Counted from the stretch's first letter, positions 44,466-53,378 are shown. The stretch is DNA of 64,000 nt from Owenweeksia sp965229445 (GCA_965229445.1 OZ245876.1:2356001-2420000), one strand, 5' to 3'. The notes: generated from the letters alone by a model not told the origin. Numbers and translations are program-made.

Positions 44466-44941
44466 GAAATCTGGTCATTTTCATATTGCTGATTACGGTG
44501 TTCGCGTGCAAGTCAAGGCAAAATTTAACGGATGCACCCGTTACGGATGAATCCCTTACCAATACTATGGATAAGGGCATCAGAGAGCCTCATTACTGTG
44601 AAGAAATTAGCAATGCTCAAGAATTGGATTTTGAAAGATCCCAGATAGCAGCTACCACCATTCTTGATTATAAGCTGCATGAGGCTTGTATCTGCGTCGT
44701 CTATCAATACAGTGGATGTGAAAAAGCCAAATCATTCTTGAGCTGGGATGGTCATTGGCCCAGTGAATTTGAACCGGTAATTTCCATGCAGCTAGGAGTA
44801 GTTAATCCGGGCATGTGTGATATGCTCCTTACAGATAGTGCATGTTTTAGCATTAAGAAACTCTCTTTTGGAGGCGATAAAGTCTCGGTTACCCTCAATG
44901 AGCCCCAAAACAGGATTGATATAGACTTTACGGAATATTAG
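44462..44941 (+). CDS. Predicted lipoprotein of unknown function
   Basis: I do not recognise the family. The 159 residues start with a signal of lipoprotein type (FILLITVFACKS, lipid-attached Cys at about 16, with an untypical Phe at -2) and contain six further cysteines (HYC, EACIC, SGC, GMC, SAC) that could form disulfides in the periplasm. The start codon is GTG inside the protease stop (GTGA), so it is coupled to the protease and may be its partner or inhibitor (inference). Confidence 0.65.
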   Translation: MRNLVIFILLITVFACKSRQNLTDAPVTDESLTNTMDKGIREPHYCEEISNAQELDFERSQIAATTILDYKLHEACICVVYQYSGCEKAKSFLSWDGHWPSEFEPVISMQLGVVNPGMCDMLLTDSACFSIKKLSFGGDKVSVTLNEPQNRIDIDFTEY

Positions 44942-45294
44942 AACAGACCTGCTCTCAACATGACCAGCGTGCAGGCTCTTACCGGCTCAATATCCGCTTG
45001 CTTCAACATTTCCTCAAATGCCGGGTTTTCGGTGCCAGGATTAAAAATTACTCTGCGAGGTTTTAGCGATAGGATATAATCGTAATACTCTACCTGATTG
45101 CCAGGGTTTAAGTAAAGACTTACGGTATCAACATCATTCGCCAGCGGTTTTCCTGCAATAATTTCCCAATCATCGAGTTTTCTAGCTCGTCGACCAACGG
45201 CTAAAATTTCATGCTCATATTCCCGTAGCATGTTTACCGCCAGATTGGAATATCTTTCCGGCTTGTGACTTGCACCCAATACCAGTGTTTTCAT
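44938..45294 (-). CDS. CoA-binding-domain protein
   Basis: A 118-residue single-domain Rossmann-like protein of the YccU/CoA-binding family: N-terminal TLVLGASHKPERYSNLA, central VDTVSLYLNP, and RRVIFNPGTENPAFEEM. The family resembles the CoA-binding part of succinyl-CoA synthetase, but the role of stand-alone members is not known. It is convergent with the lipoprotein gene (4-base overlap of ends) and divergent from the ABC transporter genes. Confidence 0.85.
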   Translation of the reverse strand: MKTLVLGASHKPERYSNLAVNMLREYEHEILAVGRRARKLDDWEIIAGKPLANDVDTVSLYLNPGNQVEYYDYILSLKPRRVIFNPGTENPAFEEMLKQADIEPVRACTLVMLRAGLF

Positions 45295-45308
45295 GTTACA
45301 CTAACGCT

Positions 45309-45316
45309 TAGTTTTG
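45309..45316 (+). promoter_or_regulatory. -7 box of the ABC transporter operon
   Basis: TAGTTTTG, matching TAnnTTTG, 17 bases before the chosen ATG at 45334. It supports that start over the longer open frame beginning at 45265. Confidence 0.5.
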
Positions 45317-45333
45317 CAAATCTACAAGGCATT

Positions 45334-45963
45334 ATGGCAATACAGACCAAAAGCTTAAAATTTACTTACAACACACAAAACTCATTTAGTTTTCCGGATC
45401 TTGATTTGAAGCAGACGGAGCAAATGCTGGTTTTGGGAAATTCGGGAAGAGGCAAAACTACCCTGCTGCACTTACTGGGTGGTATTTTGCCTGCATCGGA
45501 GGGTGAGATCATCATTCACAACACGGATATCACGAAATTATCGGCGCGAAAAATGGATCATTTTAGAGGTTCGCGGATCGGGATGGTGTTCCAAAAACCA
45601 TACTTTGTAAAATCTATTTCAGTGCAAGACAACCTACTCCTGGCCCAAAAACTGGGTGGTAAAAAGGAAGACCCTGCTTATGTACATCAGCTCTTAGAGC
45701 AATTGGACATTCATGTCAAGCTAAAGGTGTACCCAGCCGAATTGAGTGTAGGTGAACAACAACGCGTTTCAATTGCTCGTGCAATTATTAATCATCCCGA
45801 TCTTATTCTAGCAGATGAACCAACCAGCGCCCTGGATGATTTAAATACCGAAAGAGTTTCCCAATTGTTGAGAGAATCGACAAAAGCCCAGGGAGCCAAT
45901 TTAATAGTGGTTACCCATGACAAGCGGTTAAAGGAATCATTTACAAAACAATTGGAGTTATGA
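45334..45963 (+). CDS. ABC transporter ATP-binding protein (MacB/LolD type)
   Basis: A 209-residue ATPase with Walker A GNSGRGKTTLLHLL, Q-loop FQKPYFV, signature LSVGEQQRVSIARA, Walker B LILADEPTSALD and the H-loop VVTHD. It belongs to the MacB/LolD/FtsE-like group that drives FtsX-fold permeases. It overlaps the permease gene by four bases (ATGA), so it is its partner. Confidence 0.93.
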   Translation: MAIQTKSLKFTYNTQNSFSFPDLDLKQTEQMLVLGNSGRGKTTLLHLLGGILPASEGEIIIHNTDITKLSARKMDHFRGSRIGMVFQKPYFVKSISVQDNLLLAQKLGGKKEDPAYVHQLLEQLDIHVKLKVYPAELSVGEQQRVSIARAIINHPDLILADEPTSALDDLNTERVSQLLRESTKAQGANLIVVTHDKRLKESFTKQLEL

Positions 45964-47231
45964 ATCTGGGGAAAATAAGCGTACAAAACATCCGTCGCAA
46001 GCCACTTACCGCTATGCTAAGCATTTTACTGATGGCATTTGGCAGCGGCATTATCATCCTCTTACTCGATGGCTCCCGACTAATTGAGAATCAATTACTA
46101 AAGGATGTGCGCAATATCGATATGGTAGTGGGAGCCAAAGGAAGTCCGCTACAATTAATACTCAGCGGGGTGTATCATATTGATGATCCTACCGGAAATA
46201 TTTCTCTGGTTGAATTGCAAAAGCTAAGCAAGCATCCTATGATTGAAAAGGCTATTCCGCTCGCCTATGGCGATAACTATGCAGGATACCGAATTGTGGG
46301 CACAGAAGTGGACTATGCCGAGCATTATCAAGCCCAATTAGCCAGCGGTAAATGGTGGGAAAGTAGCGGTGAAGTGGTGTTAGGGGCCTCCGCCGCGAAG
46401 GCATTGGATGAAAAGATTGGCCATCATTTCCACGGCAGTCATGGCCTGGGTCAAAGCATAGATGATCACGACAACTTTGAGTATACCGTGGTAGGAATTT
46501 TAGAACCAACGGGCAGCGCTATTGACAAGTTAATCTTGACTACACTTAGCAGTGTCTGGGATGTACACGCCGAATCTCATGGCGAAAATGGGCATACTGA
46601 GGAGCAGACACATGAACATGAAGAAGGCCGGCATCAAGAGGAACATTCTCATGAAGCATCACATATTGATACACATCCAACTGAAGAGCGGGAGGTTACT
46701 GTTGGTTTAGTGTCCTTTAAAAGTCCCATGGGTATGGTTATGATTCCTAGAATGATTAACGAGAAAACCAATATGCAAGCCGCCTTGCCATCCATTGAAA
46801 TCAACCGTTTATTCAGCCTTATGGGTTCTGGGATCAAAACTCTGCGTTACCTGGCAATTCTCATTGTTTTAATATCTGCGATAAGTGTTTTTATTTCACT
46901 ATATCAATCCCTCAAAGAAAGAAAATATGAGATGGTGCTATTGAGGGTGATGGGTGCTGGTAGCGCACAAATCATGGGTATCATTTTGTTGGAAGGGCTA
47001 TTAATAGCGCTTATGGGTTATATATTGGGTGTAATAATGAGTAAACTAGGATTATGGTTCATCTTAAATATCATTTCCAATTCTTACCAATATAATCTCG
47101 ACTTCAATTGGTTCGGAAGTAGTGCGGTTTATATGCTGCCAGCAACTCTTGGCCTGGGAATTGCAGCGGCCCTAATACCGGCCTTGATGGCCTATCGATT
47201 GAATATCTCTCATGAGCTTTCAAATGCATAA
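45960..47231 (+). CDS. FtsX/MacB-type ABC permease with histidine-rich extracytoplasmic loop
   Basis: A 423-residue permease with an N-terminal membrane helix (about 15-38), a large extracytoplasmic domain, and three C-terminal helices (about 295-420) in the FtsX pattern. The extracytoplasmic domain contains two His clusters: one with five His (HHFHGSHG...DDH, about 154-171) and a second with ten His in 37 residues (46566-46676). Such loops usually bind Zn, Ni or Cu. With the tandem DUF3299-like genes downstream, this suggests a metal-related export or envelope-protein system, perhaps like Zn-regulated operons of other bacteria (inference). Confidence 0.88.
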   Translation: MNLGKISVQNIRRKPLTAMLSILLMAFGSGIIILLLDGSRLIENQLLKDVRNIDMVVGAKGSPLQLILSGVYHIDDPTGNISLVELQKLSKHPMIEKAIPLAYGDNYAGYRIVGTEVDYAEHYQAQLASGKWWESSGEVVLGASAAKALDEKIGHHFHGSHGLGQSIDDHDNFEYTVVGILEPTGSAIDKLILTTLSSVWDVHAESHGENGHTEEQTHEHEEGRHQEEHSHEASHIDTHPTEEREVTVGLVSFKSPMGMVMIPRMINEKTNMQAALPSIEINRLFSLMGSGIKTLRYLAILIVLISAISVFISLYQSLKERKYEMVLLRVMGAGSAQIMGIILLEGLLIALMGYILGVIMSKLGLWFILNIISNSYQYNLDFNWFGSSAVYMLPATLGLGIAAALIPALMAYRLNISHELSNA

Positions 47232-47655
47232 GATTTTATTGTTGGCAAGCTTTGTTTTGTTTTCTGGCCTATTATCGGCTCAGAAGCAATTGGTTTGGCA
47301 GTTGTTAGAAATGACAACTTATAAGATCATCAACGAATCAGAGTTTCAATCTACCTATCACCCGGAGTTTCCTGCAATCCTTGAAAGCCAATTTGAAGGG
47401 CAGGAAGTAGTGATAACCGGTTACCTAATTCCGATAGATATAGAGGCACAGAAATATGCCTTATCCAAAAACCCCTTCACCTCATGCTTCTTTTGCGGTG
47501 GTGCTGGCCCGGAAACGGTTATTGAGCTTAGATTTACAGAGGCCCCCGGACGCTTTGCCACAGATGAATACCTCATGATCAAGGGCAAATTACGCTTAAA
47601 CCGTACTGGATCTGGATTGTTTTTTATTTTAGAGAATGCTGAAATTCATGGATAG
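47224..47655 (+). CDS. DUF3299-like exported cysteine protein, copy 1
   Basis: Signal peptide (ends LLSAQ) and a compact domain of about 120 residues with the motif SCFFCGGAGPETVIEL preceded by VVITGYLIPIDIE. I read this as the DUF3299 family, whose function is unknown; the Cys-x-x-Cys could bind metal or be redox active. The ATG at 47224 or 47212 may be used; both overlap the permease gene end. A clear paralogue follows directly, overlapping by eight bases. Confidence 0.8.
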   Translation: MHKILLLASFVLFSGLLSAQKQLVWQLLEMTTYKIINESEFQSTYHPEFPAILESQFEGQEVVITGYLIPIDIEAQKYALSKNPFTSCFFCGGAGPETVIELRFTEAPGRFATDEYLMIKGKLRLNRTGSGLFFILENAEIHG

Positions 47656-48100
47656 ATTAGGGAAATTAGCTATTGGTTTATTGGTCTTGGTATTGAGTAC
47701 CTCGGCTCTGCTTTCGCAGGATGATGCCTTGTTAATTGATTGGAAGCTCCTGGCCAAGGTTGAATTTAAAGACAAGTATTATAAGGAGTACGAAGCCTGG
47801 TACTTATATCCGGAGTTTCCCAAGGAATTACAGGACCTGGACAACCAGCAAGTGATTATTAAGGGCTATATTATTCCTCTGGATGTTGAATCTGGAATCT
47901 ATGCTCTCTCGGCTTATCCCTTTAGCTCATGTTTTTTTTGTGGCGGTGCGGGACCAGAAAGTGTAATGAGCTTAAAATTTGCAGGTGACCCACCTCGTTA
48001 TGAAACGGATGATGTAGTGCAAATGACGGGCAGGTTAGAGTTGAATAGCTCCAATGTGGATGAGTTTAATTACATCCTCACTAATGCGTCGGAATTGTAA
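47648..48100 (+). CDS. DUF3299-like exported cysteine protein, copy 2
   Basis: Paralogue of the preceding gene, with the same motifs in the same order (VIIKGYIIPLDVESGIYAL, then SCFFCGGAGPESVMSL) after a signal peptide (ends LLSQ). About 150 residues. The ATG at 47648 is chosen; 47636 is possible. Tandem duplication behind an ABC transporter with a His-rich loop suggests the two copies form a heteromer or divide a task on the same substrate (inference). Confidence 0.8.
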   Translation: MDRLGKLAIGLLVLVLSTSALLSQDDALLIDWKLLAKVEFKDKYYKEYEAWYLYPEFPKELQDLDNQQVIIKGYIIPLDVESGIYALSAYPFSSCFFCGGAGPESVMSLKFAGDPPRYETDDVVQMTGRLELNSSNVDEFNYILTNASEL

Positions 48101-48162
48101 CCTTTGAGGTTGATTCATGTAAGATGTTGATTTTCAGAACAATTTTATTTTAATAAACCCAC

Positions 48163-48193
48163 AACCTTTGAGGTTTAATAAACCTCAAAGGTT
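48163..48193. repeat. Perfect 14-bp inverted repeat (AACCTTTGAGGTTT) with a third partial copy nearby
   Basis: Arms at 48163-48176 and 48180-48193 pair perfectly around the loop AAT. A third copy, AACCTTTGAGGTT, lies at 48099-48111, overlapping the stop codon of the DUF3299 copy 2 gene. There is no T-tract, but the hairpin is strong enough to act as a terminator or mRNA stabiliser. A short direct repeat TTTAATAAACC (48149-48159, 48174-48184) overlaps it. Confidence 0.75.
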
Positions 48194-48206
48194 CAGGCTA
48201 GAAAGT

Positions 48207-48214
48207 TATCTTTG
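48207..48214 (+). promoter_or_regulatory. -7 box of the BatA-domain gene
   Basis: TATCTTTG, 7 bases before the ATG at 48222, just downstream of the hairpin repeat. Confidence 0.5.
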
Positions 48215-48221
48215 ACCCTTA

Positions 48222-50219
48222 ATGAAGTTCCTGTACCCACAATTCTTATGGGCCCTTCTGGCACTAGCTGTGCCACTCATAATCCATCTTTTCAATTTTC
48301 GTCGATTTACCACGCTCTATTTTAGTGATACCACGCTATTAAAGAATCTCGTAAAGCAGTCTCGTGCTATTAATCGATTAAGGCACCTGGTAATTCTCAG
48401 CTTGAGAATGCTGGCTTTAGCCTGTCTGGTTTTTGCCTTTGCCTATCCTTACTTGCCCGCGGTAGGGGGAGATTCAGTAGAGCAGAGGTATATAAATATC
48501 TATCTCGACAATTCTCCAAGTATGACGAGCGGCGAACTTCAGTCGAGCAAAATTGCCGAGGTGAGAAGCAAGGCCGCTGAATTTATTAAGGCCTTACCCT
48601 CAGTATACCGGGTGCAGGTTTTGAGTAATGACTTTTCCGGCAGGCAGATGCAGTATTATGCGCCCAGTGAAGCCCTGAGCTTAATTGATGAAGTAGAAGA
48701 AAGCTATAGCACTCGCAACGTTAGCGACATATTTAGCCGCATTGCATCTACCAATAGTGAGAATAGTGTTGAAGGAAGCGAGATATACCTATTCTCTGAT
48801 TTTCAGGAATTGGCCTTCACTCCTACCCGAGCCAATATTCCACAAAATGAATTGAAGGTCGTATTACCTTCCATCAAGGGACCAGCATCTAATATTGCCA
48901 TTGACAGTGCCTGGTTTTACGAACCTGTCTTGCAACCGGGCTTTGATCAAACACTGAAGGTAAAACTCAGTTATTCCGGAGATGGTGTGGAAGATGAAGT
49001 AACACTTAGTCTGACCATAAACGGTGAAGTACAGGCAGTGCAAAAAGTTTCAATTAAACCGGAATCCAAGACAGAGACTGAGTTTACAATCAGAACTCAA
49101 AGTCCCGATAATTATACTGGTACCCTAAAAATTGATGCAGGTGACGATCCCGACTTTGATAATCTGCTCCACTTTAATTTTCAGGTGGCCAAGCCATTCC
49201 GAATCCTGTTAACCGGAAGCAATCAAAATCTTGTCACCTATCAAAAACTTTTTAAAGACAGCATATATCAATTAGATTATACACCGGAAAGTGCCATTGA
49301 CTATGGTAGGTTAAGTGATTATGACCTCATCATTGTCGATTCTCCTGAAAACTTCTCCAGCGGATTCATCTCTGCCGCAAAGGCAAATTTGAGTGAAGGT
49401 AAAAACCTGATTCTGATTCCATCCTCAGAGAATGTTGAAGGTATTAATCAACTGCTATCAGGCTTAGGTAAACCGGCCCTGGGGACAAGAAATGATGGTT
49501 TAAAGGCCAGATCAATTAGCTGGAATGATCCACATTTTAGTCAAGTTTTTAATAATACCCCCCAAAACCCGGCCTTACCGTCCTGCGATTTTTATTACTC
49601 CTACCCGTCCACAGCCGGATATCCGCTGGTTAAACTTGAGAACTCTAAGGCCCTAGTTACGAGAATTCCATCATCCAATGGAAATATTATCCTATTTCTG
49701 AGCAGTCTTGATTCTTCAGGTCTTAAAAGACAAGCCCTAATTGTTCCCTTGGTTTTAAACGCAGTGCTGTTTAGCCGAGAAAATCAATCTCTTTACAGCC
49801 TGGCAGGCAAATCAAATGGACCCAGTTTTCCCAAACCCAAGAACGCTCAGGTGCTGGCGATAGAATTGCCAGACGGTAATCTGATTCCCAAACAAAGAAT
49901 TAAAGGCAACCAGGTGGAACTATTTGAGTTATCCACAAGCATTGCTCCTGGCACTTATCACGTATTGGACGGCAGTGATATTGTTGGGATGGTTTCGTTG
50001 AACACGGAACCTCAGGAAAGCTACTGGGATTTTCTGACCTTTGATGAATTAAATCAAATATACAAGGGAATACAGCCCATGGTCCTGGAGGCTGATGGAG
50101 GAAGTATCGAGGATCTGATAAGGCGCCAATACCAGGGAGTTTCTCTCTGGAAGTGGTTCCTCTTCGCGGCAATATTCTTATTATTACTAGAAACATTCCT
50201 GCTTAAAATTTGGAAGTAA
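48222..50219 (+). CDS. BatA-domain membrane protein with VWA-like region
   Basis: A 665-residue inner-membrane protein with the N-terminal double-transmembrane Bat domain (FLYPQFLWALLALAVPLIIHLFNFRR, helices at about 5-25 and 55-80), a VWA-like part (YINIYLDNSPSM, MIDAS-like Asp-x-Ser-x-Ser present as DNSPS), a beta-rich extracytoplasmic region and a C-terminal helix (about 640-660). Such proteins are linked in Bacteroidota to the Bat aerotolerance/stress group, though this copy stands apart from a bat operon. One base separates it from the next gene. Confidence 0.85.
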   Translation: MKFLYPQFLWALLALAVPLIIHLFNFRRFTTLYFSDTTLLKNLVKQSRAINRLRHLVILSLRMLALACLVFAFAYPYLPAVGGDSVEQRYINIYLDNSPSMTSGELQSSKIAEVRSKAAEFIKALPSVYRVQVLSNDFSGRQMQYYAPSEALSLIDEVEESYSTRNVSDIFSRIASTNSENSVEGSEIYLFSDFQELAFTPTRANIPQNELKVVLPSIKGPASNIAIDSAWFYEPVLQPGFDQTLKVKLSYSGDGVEDEVTLSLTINGEVQAVQKVSIKPESKTETEFTIRTQSPDNYTGTLKIDAGDDPDFDNLLHFNFQVAKPFRILLTGSNQNLVTYQKLFKDSIYQLDYTPESAIDYGRLSDYDLIIVDSPENFSSGFISAAKANLSEGKNLILIPSSENVEGINQLLSGLGKPALGTRNDGLKARSISWNDPHFSQVFNNTPQNPALPSCDFYYSYPSTAGYPLVKLENSKALVTRIPSSNGNIILFLSSLDSSGLKRQALIVPLVLNAVLFSRENQSLYSLAGKSNGPSFPKPKNAQVLAIELPDGNLIPKQRIKGNQVELFELSTSIAPGTYHVLDGSDIVGMVSLNTEPQESYWDFLTFDELNQIYKGIQPMVLEADGGSIEDLIRRQYQGVSLWKWFLFAAIFLLLLETFLLKIWK

Positions 50220-50220
50220 A

Positions 50221-51504
50221 ATGAGTCAGGCCAAGTTATTGATCAAACAAGTTAGCGTGGTGGATCCGGGTTCACCACATCACCATGAGGTAGTGGATAT
50301 ATTGTTTGGTGATGACCAAATCCTGGAGATCGGAAAGTCTTTGAATAACAAGGCTGACGAAGTAATTGAGCACAAGAACCTGCATATAAGTCCGGGGTGG
50401 TTTGACCTCAGAGCTAACTTTAATGATCCTGGCCACGAAGAAAATGAAGATATTGAGTCAGGGATACGGGCAGCTATAGCCGGCGGTTTTACCGGAGTTG
50501 CACTGAGCCCCGAAACGAATCCCGTTATCGACAACAAAGCTGCCGTAGAGTACATCTACCAAAAATCAGAAGTTTTTCCGGTAAATGTGTTCCCCTATGG
50601 TTCCATTAGCAAGGGACTTGAAGGAACGGAGCTGAGTGAAATGTACGATATGTATCAGGCAGGAGCGGTGGGCTTTAGTGATGGTAAAAAGCCATTGCGT
50701 AACACGGCATTAGCAAAACTAGCCCTTCAATATGCTAGAGAATTCGCTCCCCCTTTGCATTTGTTTTCCAATGAAAGTTCACTCCTGCAAAACGGGCAAA
50801 TGCATGAGGGTGCTATCAGCACTTACCTTGGCCTGAAGGGGATTCCTTCGTTAACCGAGGAAATAAGCTTACAGCGAGATCTTCATCTTGCTGAATACGC
50901 CGAAACAAGCGCTCATTTTTGCGGCATTTCCTCAAAGGAAGCCATACATCAATTGAAGCAAGTTCATAAATCAGGGAAGGCTTTCACAGCTGATGTAAGC
51001 ATTAACAACCTGGTTTTTACAGACAAAGACCTGGAGTCCTATAACTCAGACTTGAAACTGATGCCCCCGGTTAGAACTGAAGATGACCGACAGGCACTCT
51101 TAAGCGCAATAAAAGAAGATTTGATTCAGGCCATTGCGAGTGATCACTACCCCGTGGATATTGAAGGTAAAAAATGTGAATTTGATCATGCCAAATTTGG
51201 CGCGATTGGGTTACAGAGCTTGTTTGGTGCCCTGGGCAATTTGCGAGATGAGATCAGTCTGGAGCGCTGTATTGAACTAATTGCCATCAATCCTCGCAAA
51301 ATACTGAACCTGGACATCCCTACCCTATCCCAGGGAAGCTGGGCAGAATTTACACTGTTTGATCCTGATCTTGAGTGGTCATTTGAAAAAAAACTCATTG
51401 AAAGTAAATCAAAAAACAGTCCCTTTATCGGAAGGAGGCTGAAGGGAAAGCCACTCGGTATTCTCAATAAAGGCATCCTGGTTTGGATGGGAGAGCAAGA
51501 ATGA
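50221..51504 (+). CDS. Dihydroorotase homologue lacking the HxH metal motif
   Basis: Amidohydrolase-fold protein of 427 residues related to dihydroorotase. The strand that normally ends in Asp-x-His-x-His reads PGWFDLRANFNDPG, so both metal-binding His are gone, while ASDHYPVD near residue 305 keeps the family Asp. Bacteroidota often carry this form annotated as dihydroorotase; in other lineages such inactive PyrC-like (PyrX) proteins act as structural partners of aspartate transcarbamoylase. The gene sits between a BatA protein and glycosyltransferases, without other pyr genes. Activity is doubtful from sequence. Confidence 0.83.
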   Translation: MSQAKLLIKQVSVVDPGSPHHHEVVDILFGDDQILEIGKSLNNKADEVIEHKNLHISPGWFDLRANFNDPGHEENEDIESGIRAAIAGGFTGVALSPETNPVIDNKAAVEYIYQKSEVFPVNVFPYGSISKGLEGTELSEMYDMYQAGAVGFSDGKKPLRNTALAKLALQYAREFAPPLHLFSNESSLLQNGQMHEGAISTYLGLKGIPSLTEEISLQRDLHLAEYAETSAHFCGISSKEAIHQLKQVHKSGKAFTADVSINNLVFTDKDLESYNSDLKLMPPVRTEDDRQALLSAIKEDLIQAIASDHYPVDIEGKKCEFDHAKFGAIGLQSLFGALGNLRDEISLERCIELIAINPRKILNLDIPTLSQGSWAEFTLFDPDLEWSFEKKLIESKSKNSPFIGRRLKGKPLGILNKGILVWMGEQE

Positions 51505-52613
51505 TCATTGGTTTTGAGGCAAAGAGGATTTTCAATAATCGCAGTGGGCTAGGCAATTTTGGCCGAAATTTGGTGCGAGCTTTAGCCTCATCCTTTCCAG
51601 AGAATCAATACCTGTTGTTCAACTCGCACCCCGGTAAAATTGAATTTGGTGATTCTTTCTCGCAAGTAGAAGAAGTTCGCCCAAAGTTATCAGCGCCAAT
51701 TTACCGGGATGTTTGGCGACAGAACCTTATGACCCAGGATGTAAAAAAGCGTGGAGTACAAATTTTTCATGGCTTAAGCATGGAACTTCCCAAAGGTATT
51801 GGAGCCAGTAAAATAGCTTCCGTGCTTAGTGTTCACGATCTTATTTTTATAAGGCACCCTGAGCTTTATAAACGGATTGATCGAAATATCTACACCAGAA
51901 AACTTCAGCGTTCAATAAATGAAGCTAGTCTGGTGGTGGCCACGAGCAATCAAACCAGGGAAGATCTGATAAACTTAATGAAGATGCCTCCCAAACGAAT
52001 CAAGGTTCACTATCAGGGAGTGCATCCTAGCTTTTGGCAAAAGCACGCTAAGTCCTTAATTGAAGAAGCATTATCAAGGTTTAAATTACCAAAGCGTTTC
52101 GCACTATTTGTAGGGACCCTGGAGGAAAGAAAAGGAGTACGCAGAATGTTACAAGCTCAGGTGAAGGAAGGAATTGAGATGGTTTATATTGGCAGAAAGA
52201 CTCCATACTGGAAACGCCTCGTAGAGGAAAGTAAATTTAAACCAATAAGGGATATCATTCACACCCCAGAAGTCGATGACACGGAAGATCTCAGTAAGAT
52301 TTACCAAGCTGCTGAATTCTTTGTTTATCCTTCCATATTTGAAGGTTTTGGAATTCCGGTTGTGGAGGCCTTGGCCAGTGATATACCGGTAATTACTTCC
52401 AACATCAGCAGTTTGCCAGAAGTTGCAGGACCAGGATCTCTGTTGATAGATCCGGAAAATACCGAGGAGCTGACGCAGGCCATGAAATCTCTTTGGGACT
52501 CGGAAGAACTGCGTGCACAATGCGTGGCAAACAGTCATACCTTTAAAGACCAGTTCAGAGATAAGAATCTGGTAACTGAATGGGATAACACTTATCGCTC
52601 ACTCTTGCCATAA
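51501..52613 (+). CDS. Glycosyltransferase family 4
   Basis: Cytosolic GT-B enzyme of 370 residues. N-terminal IIGFEAKRIFNNRSGLGNFGRNLV, and C-terminal nucleotide-sugar site FVYPSIFEGFGIPVVEALASDIPVITSNISSLPE with the E-x7-E element. The ATG overlaps the upstream stop (ATGA). It ends directly at the start of the next glycosyltransferase. Sugar donor and acceptor unknown; the trio probably builds part of the lipopolysaccharide or another surface glycan. Confidence 0.88.
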   Translation: MIIGFEAKRIFNNRSGLGNFGRNLVRALASSFPENQYLLFNSHPGKIEFGDSFSQVEEVRPKLSAPIYRDVWRQNLMTQDVKKRGVQIFHGLSMELPKGIGASKIASVLSVHDLIFIRHPELYKRIDRNIYTRKLQRSINEASLVVATSNQTREDLINLMKMPPKRIKVHYQGVHPSFWQKHAKSLIEEALSRFKLPKRFALFVGTLEERKGVRRMLQAQVKEGIEMVYIGRKTPYWKRLVEESKFKPIRDIIHTPEVDDTEDLSKIYQAAEFFVYPSIFEGFGIPVVEALASDIPVITSNISSLPEVAGPGSLLIDPENTEELTQAMKSLWDSEELRAQCVANSHTFKDQFRDKNLVTEWDNTYRSLLP

Positions 52614-53378
52614 ATGGAGAAACTAAGTGCACTTGTTATAACTTACAACGAGGAGGACAATATGAGAGGTGTACTCGAAACACTCTCATTTGCGGACGAA
52701 ATTGTGGTTGTTGATTCTGGCTCTACCGATCGCACCAAAGAAATTGCTACCAAGTACTCAACCAGGTTTTTTGAGCGCCCCTTTGAAAGCTACGCCCAAC
52801 AGAAGAATTGGGGTATAGAACAATGCAATCACAACTGGGTCTTAATCTTGGATGCTGATGAACGCATTCCAGATGAACTGCGAGAAGAAATAACCGAACG
52901 ATTATATAATCCGAAAGATTATATCGCGTTCAGGATTAAACGTAGAAATCACTTTATGGGCAAGCGGGTGCGCTACAGTGGTTGGCAAAACGATAAGGTA
53001 TTTCGACTTTTTAATCATCAATATGCCCGCTATAAAGACAGCAAGGTTCACGAGGAAATGGAAGTGCGGGGAAAGTATGAAGACCTTCTGGCGCCCATGG
53101 ATCATTACACCTATCGCGACTTATCTACCTACCTCGAAAAATCCTGGAAATATGCTACCTTAGGTGCATACGATCGATTTAACAAAGGAAAAAAGGTTAC
53201 CGCCTATCATCTACTGGTGAAGCCGGTTTGGGGATTCGTGAATAAATATATTATTAGATTGGGCTTTCTAGACGGTCGGGTTGGATTAATAATTTCACTA
53301 CAACACAGCAGTTATCTTTTCAACAGAGCCTTAAAACTCTGGCGACTTCAGGAGGGAGAAAAAATCCCTATAAAATGA
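52614..53378 (+). CDS. Glycosyltransferase family 2, WaaE/KdtX-like
   Basis: GT-A enzyme of 254 residues: SALVITYNEEDNM, VVDSGSTDRTKEIA and the metal-binding LDADERIP (DxD-like), followed by RRNHFMGKRVRYSGWQNDKVFRLF, characteristic of the WaaE/KdtX group that glycosylates the LPS core. No membrane segments apart from a weak C-terminal one. It begins on the base after the previous stop and overlaps the next gene by four bases. Confidence 0.9.
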   Translation: MEKLSALVITYNEEDNMRGVLETLSFADEIVVVDSGSTDRTKEIATKYSTRFFERPFESYAQQKNWGIEQCNHNWVLILDADERIPDELREEITERLYNPKDYIAFRIKRRNHFMGKRVRYSGWQNDKVFRLFNHQYARYKDSKVHEEMEVRGKYEDLLAPMDHYTYRDLSTYLEKSWKYATLGAYDRFNKGKKVTAYHLLVKPVWGFVNKYIIRLGFLDGRVGLIISLQHSSYLFNRALKLWRLQEGEKIPIK

